Shown here piece after piece: positions 8,582-17,406 of a DNA stretch of 64,000 bases. How positions within the stretch are numbered: position 1 is the stretch's first letter; each line of letters begins with the position of its first letter. The notes beneath the pieces were generated by a model, which saw only the letters and a program-made list of their open reading frames with translations, did no database searches and was not told where the DNA came from. Source of the DNA: an uncultured Paracoccaceae bacterium (GTDB taxonomy: Bacteria > Pseudomonadota > Alphaproteobacteria > Rhodobacterales > Rhodobacteraceae); NCBI GenBank assembly GCA_913041145.1, contig CAJWHE010000005.1, forward strand, positions 17,617 through 81,616, in the 5' to 3' direction. The translations under genes and the position numbers were made by a program.

Positions 8582-9721
8582 TTACTTTTTGAGCATTGTT
8601 CGGCTTACAATCAGACGCATTATCTCATTAGTGCCTTCCAAAATCTCATGAACACGTAAATCCCTTACCAGTTTTTCAATACCATATTGAGTGAGATAAC
8701 CATAACCCCCATGAAGTTGTAAGCAATCATTTACTATTTTAGAACCTGCCTCTGTAACAAATTTCTTTGCCATTGCACAAAAGTACGTTGCATCTGTGTC
8801 TCCATTATCTAACTTTGAAGCAGCCTGTCTCAGAAAAATGCGAGAAGCCTGTAATTCAATTTCCATATCTGCCAACCTAAATTGAAGAGCCTGAAATTGA
8901 TCGATATTTCGTCCAAATGCCTGTCTTTCACTCATATATAATAAAGTTTTATTTAACGCGTGTTGTGCCGCTCCAAGTGAGCAAGCAGAGATGTTAAGTC
9001 GTCCACCGTCTAATCCAGCCATTGCATAAGAAAACCCACTACCTTCGATTCCGATTAAATTAGATAATGGTACGTCACACTGATCAAGTTGAACTTGTCG
9101 AGTTGGTTGAGCCCTCCAACCCATTTTTTCTTCTAGTGCACCAAAGCTAAGGCCTGCTGACCCATCCTCAAGATAAATCGTCGATATCCCTTGCGGCCCA
9201 GGTTCACCGGTTCGACACATAACTAAATAGGAATCGGAGTAGCCACCACCAGATATGAATGATTTAGTACCAGTTAACGTGTAGCAATTGTTTGTTTTCT
9301 CAGCGCGAGTTTTTAAAGCTGAGGCGTCAGACCCTGACCCTGGCTCCGTGAGACAGTAGGAAATGACATTGTCCATTTTTAAAGCGTCGGGCAATACCTT
9401 ATTAATTAACTCACTCGACCCGTATTTATCTATCATTGAAACACACATATTATGAATCGATAGAAATGCAGCTACTGATGGGCAAGACATGCTTAATGCC
9501 TCAAAAACTAGAGTTGCATCAAGTCGACTTAAGCCTGAGCCGCCATTTTTTTCTGAGACGTATAAACCTCCAAAACCCAATGAAGCTATATCTTTCCACA
9601 AAGTTTTTGGAATAGTACCAGATTTCTCCCAATCTAATGAATGTGGAGCTATTTTCTCTTGCCCAAATTGGTGGGCAAGATCAAAAATGGCAATTTGTTC
9701 CTCCGAAAGTGAAAAATCCAA
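8582..9721 (-). CDS. Acyl-CoA dehydrogenase, isobutyryl-CoA type
   Basis: A 379-residue FAD-dependent acyl-CoA dehydrogenase. The first helical domain starts FSLSEEQIAIFDLAHQFG; YCLTEPGSGSDASALKTRA and the beta-domain FISGGGYSDSYLVM are standard; the C-terminal domain has QCDVPLSNLIG, RQAFGRNIDQFQALQF, LQLHGGYGYL and the catalytic-glutamate region VHEILEGTNEIMRLIVSR. Within the valine operon the logical substrate is isobutyryl-CoA (ACAD8-like), giving methacrylyl-CoA. The enoyl-CoA hydratase needed next is not in this operon and may be one of the two others in the window or encoded elsewhere. The start is supported by AAGGAAAGC. Electrons would go to ETF. Confidence 0.92.
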   Translation of the reverse strand: MDFSLSEEQIAIFDLAHQFGQEKIAPHSLDWEKSGTIPKTLWKDIASLGFGGLYVSEKNGGSGLSRLDATLVFEALSMSCPSVAAFLSIHNMCVSMIDKYGSSELINKVLPDALKMDNVISYCLTEPGSGSDASALKTRAEKTNNCYTLTGTKSFISGGGYSDSYLVMCRTGEPGPQGISTIYLEDGSAGLSFGALEEKMGWRAQPTRQVQLDQCDVPLSNLIGIEGSGFSYAMAGLDGGRLNISACSLGAAQHALNKTLLYMSERQAFGRNIDQFQALQFRLADMEIELQASRIFLRQAASKLDNGDTDATYFCAMAKKFVTEAGSKIVNDCLQLHGGYGYLTQYGIEKLVRDLRVHEILEGTNEIMRLIVSRTMLKK

Positions 9722-9771
9722 TAGCTTTCCTTAAGTAATTAAGGGTGATTTAGTTTTAATATTCGTTAACT

Positions 9772-11271
9772 TTATTCCATTACTGGGATCGAGAATTCCC
9801 CACCTTCTTTAATTCCTGAAGGCCATCGAGATGTAATAGTCTTTGTTCTAGTGAAGAATTTGAAAGCATCTGGACCATGTTGGTTAAGATCTCCAAACAT
9901 TGATTTTTTCCAACCACCAAAAGTGTGGTAAGCTAATGGGACGGGGATAGGTACGTTAACTCCAACCATGCCTATATTTATTCTATTAGAAAAGTCCCGT
10001 GCGGTATCCCCATCACGAGTAAAAATAGATGTTCCATTTCCGTACTCATGATCAATTGCCATTTGTATAGCTTCTTCATATGTTTTAGCTCTAACTGTTG
10101 ACAATACAGGACCAAATATTTCTTTTTTGTAGATATCCATATCGGTAGTAACATTGTCAAACAAATGAGCTCCAACAAAAAACCCGTCTTCATAACCTTG
10201 TAATTTAAAGCCTCTTCCATCCACTACCAAACTTGCGCCTTGGTCAATTCCAGTTTGCACTAAGTTTTCGATGTTAGCTTTTGATGCGGCTGTTATTACT
10301 GGACCAAAATCGACATCATCTCCAGAAGTGTATGGTCCAATCTTTAATGCCTCAACACGCGGAATCAATTTTTCAATAAGTTTATCAGCTGTTTCATCAC
10401 CAACTGGAACCGCAACTGATATGGCCATGCATCTTTCTCCTGCAGCTCCATAACCAGAACCCACTAATGCGTCTGCCGCTTGATCTAGATCAGCATCAGG
10501 CATAATAATCATGTGGTTCTTTGCACCACCAAAACATTGAACTCTTTTACCATTTGCACACCCCGTGGCATAGATATATTCTGCAATAGGTGTTGAGCCT
10601 ACAAAACTGACTGATTGAACTGTTTGATTATGAAGTATTGCATCTACTGCCTCCTTGTCACCATTTATCACCTGCAAGATGCCTTTAGGAAGTCCTGCTT
10701 CTTCTAAAAGCTCAGCAAGCATTAATGGAACAGAAGGGTTTCGTTCAGAAGGTTTTAAAATGAATGCATTCCCGCATACTATAGCCGGAGCAAACATCCA
10801 CATTGGTATCATGGCTGGGAAGTTAAAAGGTGTTATTCCTGCACAGACGCCTAGAGGCTGTTTCATTGAGTACATATCAATTCCTGGACCTGCGCTATCT
10901 GTGAATTCACCTTTAAGATGGTGTGGTGCTCCCATACAGAATTCTACTACCTCCAGGCCCCTTTGGACGTCACCGGCTGCATCTGGAAGTGTCTTACCGT
11001 GCTCTCTACTAAGAACTTCAGCTAGTTTTTGCATGTCCCGATTGAGAAGATCAACAAACTTCATCATAACTCTAGATCGTCTCTGGGGATTGACTGACGC
11101 CCAGGCTGGCTGAGCGGCTGCAGCAATTTCAATTGCAGTCTCAACTTCAGCTGTAGTTGATAGTGGACACTTCCCTTGAACTTCTCCTGTCGCGGGATTT
11201 AATACATCTCCAAATCTATTTGATGTACCTTTAATGTGCACGCCATTAACGTAGTGAGTGAGCTCTTGCAT
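9772..11271 (-). CDS. mmsA: CoA-acylating methylmalonate-semialdehyde dehydrogenase
   Basis: A 499-residue aldehyde dehydrogenase that converts methylmalonate semialdehyde to propionyl-CoA, the last dedicated step of valine degradation. The protein opens HYVNGVHIKGTSNRFGDVLN; the nucleotide-binding part has GITPFNFPAMIPMWMFAPAI; and the catalytic cysteine lies in GYGAAGERCMAISVAVPVG, the MMSDH-specific version of the active site (other aldehyde dehydrogenases have GQxC). The usual general-base glutamate position is FGGAKNHMIIMPDAD, which also marks the CoA-dependent subfamily. It is the first gene of the operon, with a strong AAAGGAG ribosome-binding site. An 11-bp inverted repeat lies 31 bases upstream (see 11302-11336). 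Confidence 0.96.
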   Translation of the reverse strand: MQELTHYVNGVHIKGTSNRFGDVLNPATGEVQGKCPLSTTAEVETAIEIAAAAQPAWASVNPQRRSRVMMKFVDLLNRDMQKLAEVLSREHGKTLPDAAGDVQRGLEVVEFCMGAPHHLKGEFTDSAGPGIDMYSMKQPLGVCAGITPFNFPAMIPMWMFAPAIVCGNAFILKPSERNPSVPLMLAELLEEAGLPKGILQVINGDKEAVDAILHNQTVQSVSFVGSTPIAEYIYATGCANGKRVQCFGGAKNHMIIMPDADLDQAADALVGSGYGAAGERCMAISVAVPVGDETADKLIEKLIPRVEALKIGPYTSGDDVDFGPVITAASKANIENLVQTGIDQGASLVVDGRGFKLQGYEDGFFVGAHLFDNVTTDMDIYKKEIFGPVLSTVRAKTYEEAIQMAIDHEYGNGTSIFTRDGDTARDFSNRINIGMVGVNVPIPVPLAYHTFGGWKKSMFGDLNQHGPDAFKFFTRTKTITSRWPSGIKEGGEFSIPVME

Positions 11272-11301
11272 AATATTCTCCTTTGAAAAATTTAATTTGG
11301 A

Positions 11302-11336
11302 TATAGCTATGTAATAATAAATTTAACATAGCTATA
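11302..11336. promoter_or_regulatory. Candidate operator: 11-bp inverted repeat upstream of mmsA
   Basis: TATAGCTATGT (11302-11312) and its exact reverse complement ACATAGCTATA (11326-11336) are separated by 13 bases. Each arm contains the palindrome ATAGCTAT, centres 25 bases apart. A third imperfect copy (ATAACCATGT, 11334-11343) follows. The element is in the mmsA-coaD divergent gap, close to the mmsA start, where a transcription factor for branched-chain amino acid degradation could bind. No regulator gene is adjacent. It could instead act as a hairpin in the mmsA leader. Confidence 0.4.
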
Positions 11337-11477
11337 ACCATGTAAATTAATCTTTAAAAGACCTTGTTTATCAATTTTTAATTTATCTATCTATTTTTGT
11401 GACTGTTGTTTTAAAATTGAAAATGTTAGAGAGTTAAAAGATCTATTTTTTATATAGTTTTGAATGGAAGCATAAAA

Positions 11478-11969
11478 ATGCGTATTGGTTTATATCCTGG
11501 GACTTTTGATCCCATAACGGTTGGTCATATTGATATAATCACTAGAGCGTTTGCTCTGGTAGATAAACTTGTTATTGGGGTTGCAATTAATGCTGATAAA
11601 TCACCGATGTTTTCTCTCGATGAGCGCGTCCATATGATAAAAACTGAATGTAAGAAAATTCAGAAAAAGTCCCCTATCGAAATTATAGTTCATCCTTTTG
11701 AGAATCTTTTAATTCATTGTGCAAGAGAAGTGAATGCAAACGTAATAATTCGAGGATTAAGAGCAGTATCTGATTTTGAGTATGAATATCAAATGGTCGG
11801 GATGAATAGGTCGATGGATGATGGGGTTGAGACCGTTTTCTTAATGGCAGAAGCACAACATCAAGCAGTTGCTTCTAGACTCGTAAAGGAAATTTCCAGG
11901 TTAAACGGGAATGTGTCAAAATTTGTAACGCCAGAAGTAGAAAATGCGTTGATAAATAAACAAAAATAA
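11478..11969 (+). CDS. coaD: Phosphopantetheine adenylyltransferase
   Basis: A 163-residue enzyme that adenylates 4'-phosphopantetheine to dephospho-CoA, the penultimate step of coenzyme A synthesis. It begins MRIGLYPGTFDPITVGHIDI, holding the nucleotidyltransferase HxGH-type motif (TVGHID). The later IRGLRAVSDFEYEYQM segment and MAEAQHQAVASRLVKEI, equivalent to the ISSxxVKEI signature, complete the active site. The ATG at 11478 is chosen over an in-frame TTG six codons upstream because GGAAG lies seven bases before it and the family starts exactly there. The gene is the first of a rightward group with two cyclophilins; it is divergent from mmsA. Confidence 0.96.
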   Translation: MRIGLYPGTFDPITVGHIDIITRAFALVDKLVIGVAINADKSPMFSLDERVHMIKTECKKIQKKSPIEIIVHPFENLLIHCAREVNANVIIRGLRAVSDFEYEYQMVGMNRSMDDGVETVFLMAEAQHQAVASRLVKEISRLNGNVSKFVTPEVENALINKQK

Positions 11970-12032
11970 AGGGCTTTACAAAACTACCATGTTGTCTAGT
12001 TTAGCCCAAATTATTTATTTAGGAGCTTTATT

Positions 12033-12539
12033 ATGAACGATAAATTAGATCTTGAGAATATTATATTAATTCAACTTAAAGGTGGAGAGGTTAAGATAGA
12101 GTTACTTCCTGATGTCGCTCCTAAGCATTGTGAACGGATGAAAGAATTAGCAAGATCGGGTGCATACGATAACGTAGTTTTTCATAGAGTTATTGATGGA
12201 TTTATGGCTCAGACTGGAGATGTCTCGAACGGAAACACAGAAAAAGACTTTAATTTAAGTTCTGCTGGTACAGGTGGTTCAAATTTACCAGATTTACCAG
12301 CTGAGTTTTCGAAATTACCTCACGATAGGGGTACTATTGGAGCGGCAAGGTCTCAAAGTCCAGACAGTGCAAACAGTCAATTTTTTATAAACTTTAGTGA
12401 TAATAATTTTTTAAATGGACAATATACTGTTTACGGTAGGGTCATAGAAGGCATGGAGCATGTAGACGCTATTGTCAGAGGTGAACCACCACAAAGTCCA
12501 GATAAGATGATTAGTATGAAAGTTGCTGCTGATGCTTAG
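12033..12539 (+). CDS. Cyclophilin-type peptidyl-prolyl cis-trans isomerase, cytoplasmic
   Basis: A 168-residue cyclophilin without a signal peptide, so a cytoplasmic folding catalyst of the PpiB type. Catalytic and substrate-pocket residues are in VVFHRVIDGFMAQTGDV, the PDLPAEFS segment, RGTIGAARSQSPDSANSQF and FLNGQYTVYGRVIEGMEHV. Alphaproteobacterial cyclophilins commonly carry a short insert and end near VRGEPPQSPDKM, as here. A strong AGGAG ribosome-binding site precedes the ATG. The gene overlaps the second, exported cyclophilin gene by eight bases, so they look like a coupled pair made by duplication. Confidence 0.95.
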   Translation: MNDKLDLENIILIQLKGGEVKIELLPDVAPKHCERMKELARSGAYDNVVFHRVIDGFMAQTGDVSNGNTEKDFNLSSAGTGGSNLPDLPAEFSKLPHDRGTIGAARSQSPDSANSQFFINFSDNNFLNGQYTVYGRVIEGMEHVDAIVRGEPPQSPDKMISMKVAADA

Positions 12540-13080
12540 AGTTCTACTAATAATATTGATATTTTTCTCTAGCCCGGTACTTGCTTCAGGTATTATCATT
12601 AGTGTTAAGGGGCAGGCTTCAGGTGAAATTACAATTGATCTTTTTGAAGACACAGCTCCACAGCATGTCAAACAGATCATTAAGTTAGTAGATGATGGTT
12701 CATATAATGGGATAGCCTTTCATAGGGTTATAGAGGGGTTTATGGCCCAAACTGGTGACGTTCAGTATGGAAATATATCAGGCGATCTTAAAAGGGCTGG
12801 TATGGGGGGGTCTGAATTACCTGATTTAAAAGCTGAATTTTCAGATATTAACTATGACAGAGGTATAGTGGGAATGGCTAGGTCTCAGGATCCTAACTCG
12901 GCAAATAGTCAATTTTTCATTATGTTCAGTGAAGGAAGTTTTCTAAACGGCCAGTATACTGTCATAGGTAAGGTAGTTAAAGGTTTAGATGTACTTGATA
13001 TGATTAAAAAAGGTGACGGACAAAGTGGTTCAATTTCAGGTGATCCTGACTTTATGGAAAATGTATCTAGTTTTAAGTAA
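12532..13080 (+). CDS. Cyclophilin-type peptidyl-prolyl cis-trans isomerase, exported
   Basis: A 182-residue cyclophilin with an N-terminal signal peptide (MLRVLLIILIFFSSPVLASG, cleavage likely after ALA-like VLAS), so it should act in the periplasm on proteins entering the envelope. The core is a close paralogue of the preceding gene: IAFHRVIEGFMAQTGDVQYG, VGMARSQDPNSANSQFF and FLNGQYTVIGKVVKGLDVL. The ATG at 12532 is preferred to a TTG three codons earlier because it gives a normal signal peptide; it overlaps the stop of the upstream gene. The next gene (tyrS) converges on it, separated by a small AT-rich hairpin. Confidence 0.93.
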   Translation: MLRVLLIILIFFSSPVLASGIIISVKGQASGEITIDLFEDTAPQHVKQIIKLVDDGSYNGIAFHRVIEGFMAQTGDVQYGNISGDLKRAGMGGSELPDLKAEFSDINYDRGIVGMARSQDPNSANSQFFIMFSEGSFLNGQYTVIGKVVKGLDVLDMIKKGDGQSGSISGDPDFMENVSSFK

Positions 13081-13086
13081 TCTTAT

Positions 13087-13107
13087 TAATTTCTTTTTAA
13101 GAAATTA
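13087..13107. terminator. AT-rich hairpin between convergent genes
   Basis: TAATTTCTT (13087-13095) and AAGAAATTA (13099-13107) form a perfect 9-bp stem with a TTT loop, just after the exported cyclophilin gene and touching the tyrS stop codon. Stem is AT-rich, so termination strength is doubtful; it could serve both directions. Confidence 0.35.
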
Positions 13108-14358
13108 GCTACTTAACTTAACTAATGCGTGACGTTTTTTGCCTGCACTAAGCTTAATGTCTTCTAATAAGTCTTCATGTGTAATTACAATTGAGTTATT
13201 ACTTATAACTTTATCATTCATTTTTGCACCACTTTCAGATATTAACCTCTTCGCTTCTTTACCTGAACTTGCAAGACCTGTTCTTACAATTAGTTGCACA
13301 ATAGAAATTCCACTAGATGCTTCCTCTAGAGCAAGCTCAAGAGTAGGTAATTGATCTCCAGAACCTCCCCGCTCAAAGACGTCTCTTGAAGTTTTTTGGG
13401 CCGTTAATGAAGCTTCTTCACCATGAAGTAATTTAGTAACCTCATTTGCTAACGTTATTTTTGCTTCATTAATCTCTGCCCCACGTAAAGTTTCTAATTT
13501 CTCACATTCAGCTAATGGAAGTTCGGTGTATAACTTTAAAAACCTTCCAACATCTGCGTCAGACGTATTTCGCCAAAACTGCCAAAACTGATAACTGGAA
13601 ACTAAATTTTTATCTAACCAAATTGCTCCATCTTGTGATTTACCCATTTTTTTTCCATCTGAAGTCTCTAATAGGGGAGATGTAATTCCAAATACCTCAG
13701 CATTAAGAGTTCGTCTGGTTAGATCTATTCCATTTACAATATTACCCCACTGATCAGAGCCACCCATTTGGAGCAAACACCCGTAACGGCTATGTAATTC
13801 CATGAAATCATATGCCTGAAGGATCATATAGTTGAACTCTAAAAAACTTAAAGATTGTTCTCTATCTAATCGAGATTTAACAGATTCAAAACTTAACATT
13901 CTATTAACCGAAAAGTGCCGGCCTATGTCTCTAAGAAAGTCTAAATAATTTAAATTATCAAGCCATTCTCCATTATTGACCATTATGGCGGTGCTGTTAG
14001 TTTGATTAAAGGTGACGTAGTTTTGGAATACACTTTTTATACCATCAATGTTCTCATTAATTTTTTCAGGTGTAAGTAAAGGGCGTTCGTCCGCTCTAAA
14101 ACTTGGATCACCGACTTTCGTAGTGCCGCCTCCCATTAAAACTATAGGTTGATGACCTGTCTTTTGTAACCATCTGAGCATCATTATTTGCATTAATGAG
14201 CCGACATGCAAAGAGGAAGCGGTTGCATCGAACCCAATATAACCGGGCACAACACCTGATAATAGAGAGCTATCCATACGTTCATAATTAGTGCAGTCTG
14301 CTAAAAACCCTCTCTCCAACATAATTTTTAAAAATTCTGATTTAGGATTATAATTCAT
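13105..14358 (-). CDS. tyrS: Tyrosyl-tRNA synthetase
   Basis: A 417-residue class I aminoacyl-tRNA synthetase charging tRNA-Tyr. The HIGH-type motif is [17 protein letters not shown], the tyrosine-binding segment [17 protein letters not shown] and [13 protein letters not shown] are intact, and the KMSKS loop is seen as [14 protein letters not shown]. The C-terminus carries an S4 RNA-binding domain ([20 protein letters not shown]). This is the TyrRS group of ordinary bacteria, of full length. The start has GGAA eight bases before ATG. It reads leftward in parallel with eno upstream and meets the cyclophilin genes head-on. Confidence 0.96.
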   Translation of the reverse strand: MNYNPKSEFLKIMLERGFLADCTNYERMDSSLLSGVVPGYIGFDATASSLHVGSLMQIMMLRWLQKTGHQPIVLMGGGTTKVGDPSFRADERPLLTPEKINENIDGIKSVFQNYVTFNQTNSTAIMVNNGEWLDNLNYLDFLRDIGRHFSVNRMLSFESVKSRLDREQSLSFLEFNYMILQAYDFMELHSRYGCLLQMGGSDQWGNIVNGIDLTRRTLNAEVFGITSPLLETSDGKKMGKSQDGAIWLDKNLVSSYQFWQFWRNTSDADVGRFLKLYTELPLAECEKLETLRGAEINEAKITLANEVTKLLHGEEASLTAQKTSRDVFERGGSGDQLPTLELALEEASSGISIVQLIVRTGLASSGKEAKRLISESGAKMNDKVISNNSIVITHEDLLEDIKLSAGKKRHALVKLSS

Positions 14359-14442
14359 TATAAGATTCCACTAATTCTTGCACGACTGAGTGTGTATGAT
14401 TATCGTGTATAAACGCTATTAGAAGAAAAAACGAGATTAAAT

Positions 14443-15744
14443 TTACTGATTTTTTAATATTTCACTTCCAGCATATTTTCCTAATGAGCCAAGCTCTTCT
14501 TCGATCCGTATAAGCTGATTATACTTTGCTAACCTGTCACTCCTTGCGAGGGATCCTGTCTTAATTTGCCCACAATTTGTTGCAACTGCGAGATCCGCAA
14601 TGGTTGTATCCTCTGTTTCACCAGATCTGTGACTTAGTATGTTAGTGTAGCCTGCTAATTTCGCAATTTCTACTGCCTCTAATGTTTCTGTGAGGGTTCC
14701 TATTTGATTTAATTTTACTAACATTGAGTTTGCACAACCCCTATCTATACCAATTTTTAATCTAGATTTATTAGTTACGAATAAGTCGTCACCAACAAGT
14801 TGCACGGTATTCCCTAATTCATCAGTAAGGGTTTTCCATCCATCCCAATCGTCTTCTGAGCAACCATCCTCAATACTTGCAATTGGATAGTCAGCGACAA
14901 GGGACTTTAGGTACTCCACGTTTTCGTCACTTGTTAAATTTTTTCCTTCGCCAGAAATTATATACTTGTTGTTTTTGTAGTATTCAGTTGCCGCACAATC
15001 TAACGCTAGAAAGATTTCCTTTCCAGGAATATACCCGGTTTTCTCGATTGCCTTTATAATAAACTCAATTGCATCTCTTGTAGAAGATAAGTCTGGAGCA
15101 AACCCACCTTCATCACCTATCCCCGTTGAAAGCCCGGCAGAAGTTAATTCCGACTTTAATGTATGAAAAACTTCAGATCCCATTCTCACGGCTTCAGATA
15201 TGCTTGAGGCGGAAGTTGGCATAATCATGAATTCTTGTATATCAATTTTGTTATCTGCGTGCTCTCCACCATTTATAATATTCATCATTGGTACTGGAAG
15301 AGTTACTGCTTCAGAGCCACCAATATACTTATAAAGTGGCTCCCTTAAAGCTATTGAGGCTGCACGAGCAGCAGCAAGGGATACCCCTAAGATCGCATTT
15401 GCGCCCAGACGGCCCTTATCTTCAGTTCCATCCAGCGTTATCAATGTGTTATCAATGCTAACTTGATTGCAAGCGTCTGCGCCAATTAATTGCTCTTTTA
15501 TTTCTGAGTTCACCGAGTTTACCGCAAGTTGGACACCCTTTCCGTTATATTTCTTCAAATCATTGTCACGTCTTTCGATAGCCTCGTATGCTCCAGTTGA
15601 TGCACCTGAAGGAACTGCCGCACGTCCCATTGACCCATCCTCTAAAATAACATCAACTTCAATTGTAGGATTTCCGCGGCTATCTATTATCTGCCTTCCC
15701 TTAACATGCTTTATGATAGTCATTTTGGAGTTTATGATAGTCAT
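14443..15744 (-). CDS. eno: Enolase
   Basis: A 433-residue glycolytic enzyme interconverting 2-phosphoglycerate and phosphoenolpyruvate. All landmarks are present: [80 protein letters not shown] and the signature [16 protein letters not shown], with catalytic [10 protein letters not shown]. Two in-frame ATGs lie 21 bases apart inside a tandem duplication, giving [13 protein letters not shown]. The upstream ATG (15744) is chosen because AAAGG sits seven bases before it, whereas the second has no ribosome-binding site; the second fits the usual family start equally well. The extra seven residues are therefore a recent-looking N-terminal addition. Confidence 0.96.
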   Translation of the reverse strand: MTIINSKMTIIKHVKGRQIIDSRGNPTIEVDVILEDGSMGRAAVPSGASTGAYEAIERRDNDLKKYNGKGVQLAVNSVNSEIKEQLIGADACNQVSIDNTLITLDGTEDKGRLGANAILGVSLAAARAASIALREPLYKYIGGSEAVTLPVPMMNIINGGEHADNKIDIQEFMIMPTSASSISEAVRMGSEVFHTLKSELTSAGLSTGIGDEGGFAPDLSSTRDAIEFIIKAIEKTGYIPGKEIFLALDCAATEYYKNNKYIISGEGKNLTSDENVEYLKSLVADYPIASIEDGCSEDDWDGWKTLTDELGNTVQLVGDDLFVTNKSRLKIGIDRGCANSMLVKLNQIGTLTETLEAVEIAKLAGYTNILSHRSGETEDTTIADLAVATNCGQIKTGSLARSDRLAKYNQLIRIEEELGSLGKYAGSEILKNQ

Positions 15745-15751
15745 TCTGGAA
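15710..15751. repeat. 21-bp tandem duplication at the eno start codon
   Basis: Two adjacent 21-base copies (15710-15730 and 15731-15751) match at 19 of 21 positions. Each contains one ATG in the eno frame, so the duplication adds seven codons and a second possible start. Seen directly. Confidence 0.85.
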
Positions 15752-16126
15752 CCTTTATAAATTGATATTAATAAGTATGCTTTGAGGTAGTCTTAATAGA
15801 ATGTTTTAATTGGAAATAGATAACTTTTAGAGTTTATAGGTTAGATGCTTCATAACGTACCTTTAATCAAAAAGAAGCTTAACAAACAAGAACTAGTATT
15901 AAAAATATATTTCTACTGAGAGTGTGAAAGTTTTAATAGTCTATTAATAATCATTCTTGACTTGTAGCAGATAAAGGCTCAATTGAGCCCTAAATAACCT
16001 GTGCCAGAGTTTATAAATTTATTTATTTGTGTTTAATTAAATTTATACTCTTTGATATACTTAGTAATTTATTTTCTTAAATGCTACTTGAGACTTTACT
16101 AATAATAATTTTGAGAAGGATATCAT
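15745..16126. other. 382-bp divergent intergenic region between eno and the RNA helicase gene
   Basis: No convincing open reading frame in this stretch. It must hold the leftward eno promoter and the rightward helicase promoter. The only clear structure is the 14-bp palindrome at 15976-15989. The rest is AT-rich sequence without a hairpin that could be supported as a riboswitch. The long 5' region of the helicase gene (more than 130 bases after the palindrome) would fit a cold-responsive leader, which is an inference only. Confidence 0.5.
15976..15989. promoter_or_regulatory. Perfect 14-bp palindrome, possible operator
   Basis: GGCTCAATTGAGCC reads the same on both strands. It lies in the eno-helicase divergent gap, about 137 bases before the helicase start and 232 before eno. 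GC-rich arms stand out in AT-rich surroundings. Could be a dimeric regulator site; the zero-length loop makes an RNA hairpin less likely. Confidence 0.35.
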
Positions 16127-17380
16127 TTGAATAAATTTGAAGCTTTGGGAATTACACAAAAGCTAGCAAAAAAGTTAGAAGTAAATGGTATTCTAAATCC
16201 AACACCCATTCAATTAGAGGCAATACCAATAATTTTACAGGGTCGCGACGTACTTGGGTTGGCTCAAACAGGGACGGGGAAAACTGCAGCTTTTGGCCTC
16301 CCTCTTATACAAAACCTCGCAAAAGAAGGTTCTGCTCCAAAGAGTAAAGAGGTTAAGTCGTTAATATTAGCTCCAACAAGAGAGCTAGCCAAGCAAATAA
16401 CAGATGCATTAAAAAGTTTTCAAGGTGATGGCCATTTAAAAATTAATATGGTGGTAGGAGGTTTATCAATAAACCCACAAAAAGAGCGTCTTGCAAGAGG
16501 CTCAGATATTCTTGTTGCCACCCCTGGAAGACTTATTGACTTACTAGGGCAGGGTTCTCTTACACTAAGTAAAACATCATACTTAGTTCTAGATGAGGCA
16601 GACCAAATGCTCGATATGGGTTTCATCAAACCACTGGAGCAGATTTCTAAATTGATTACGTCAGAAAGACAGACTCTGTTGTTTTCAGCCACAATGCCTG
16701 TTTTGATGGAAAAGCTTGCAGCGGCTTTTTTAAAAAATCCTCGCAAGGTACAGGTTTCTGTTTCTGGTAAAACTGTAGATAAAGTAGTTCAAAAAATTTG
16801 TTTTATAGCTAAGAGTGAAAAAAGTAACTTTTTGCTTGAACACTTAAGTGCACACCAAGATAGTTTGGCCTTAGTATTTGTACGTACAAAAAGTGGAGCA
16901 GAGAAATTATTAAAGTTTTTAGATCGCAACAAATTATCTGTTGCATCAATTCATGGAAACAAAAGTCAAAACCAAAGAGATCGAGCCCTTTCTTTATTTA
17001 AGAATGGAAAGGTGAAAACGTTAGTTGCGACAGATGTCGCTGCAAGGGGAATCGACATACCCGATGTTTCGTTTGTTTATAACTTTGATTTACCAAATGT
17101 ACCTGAAAATTATATTCATCGTATTGGACGCACTGCAAGAGCCGGTAAGTCTGGCACTGCAATTACCTTATGTGCATCGGATGAGATGGCGATGCTTAAG
17201 GGGATCGAAAAGTTAATGAAACAAGAAATATCAGTTGAAAGTGGGATACGTTGGATTGTATCGACTGAAAAAGGATCAAAATCAAAAAAGCCAGAAGGTA
17301 AAAAAACATTTAAAAAGAATTTTAAACGCTCAGGTCCAAAAAGAAATAAAAGTCAGTCAAGTAGAAAGAAAACGCAGTAA
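16127..17380 (+). CDS. rhlE: DEAD-box ATP-dependent RNA helicase, RhlE-like
   Basis: A 417-residue helicase that remodels RNA in ribosome assembly or mRNA decay. Motifs in order: Q-motif (FEALGITQKLAKKLEVNGI then PTPIQ), Walker A AQTGTGKTAAFGLPL, motif Ia PTRELAKQI, motif II VLDEADQMLDMGF, motif III LLFSATMP, motif IV LVFVRTKSGAEKL, motif V VATDVAARGIDIP and motif VI YIHRIGRTARAG. The last 45 residues are rich in Lys, Arg and Ser, typical of the RhlE group. The start is a TTG supported by GAAGGA six bases before it; no in-frame ATG upstream is usable. Single-gene unit, convergent with selO. Confidence 0.94.
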   Translation: MNKFEALGITQKLAKKLEVNGILNPTPIQLEAIPIILQGRDVLGLAQTGTGKTAAFGLPLIQNLAKEGSAPKSKEVKSLILAPTRELAKQITDALKSFQGDGHLKINMVVGGLSINPQKERLARGSDILVATPGRLIDLLGQGSLTLSKTSYLVLDEADQMLDMGFIKPLEQISKLITSERQTLLFSATMPVLMEKLAAAFLKNPRKVQVSVSGKTVDKVVQKICFIAKSEKSNFLLEHLSAHQDSLALVFVRTKSGAEKLLKFLDRNKLSVASIHGNKSQNQRDRALSLFKNGKVKTLVATDVAARGIDIPDVSFVYNFDLPNVPENYIHRIGRTARAGKSGTAITLCASDEMAMLKGIEKLMKQEISVESGIRWIVSTEKGSKSKKPEGKKTFKKNFKRSGPKRNKSQSSRKKTQ

Positions 17381-17406
17381 ATATTAGTAATTCAAATTAT
17401 TTTATT

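Noticed and set aside
10655..11113. 152-codon plus-strand frame within mmsA
   Set aside because: Shadow frame of a clearly coding aldehyde dehydrogenase; no ribosome-binding site or family match.
11970..12009. Possible hairpin after coaD (GGGCT...AGCCC with AAACTA/TAGTTT inside)
   Set aside because: Needs a five-base bulge and a ten-base loop, and no T-run follows; too weak to list as a terminator.
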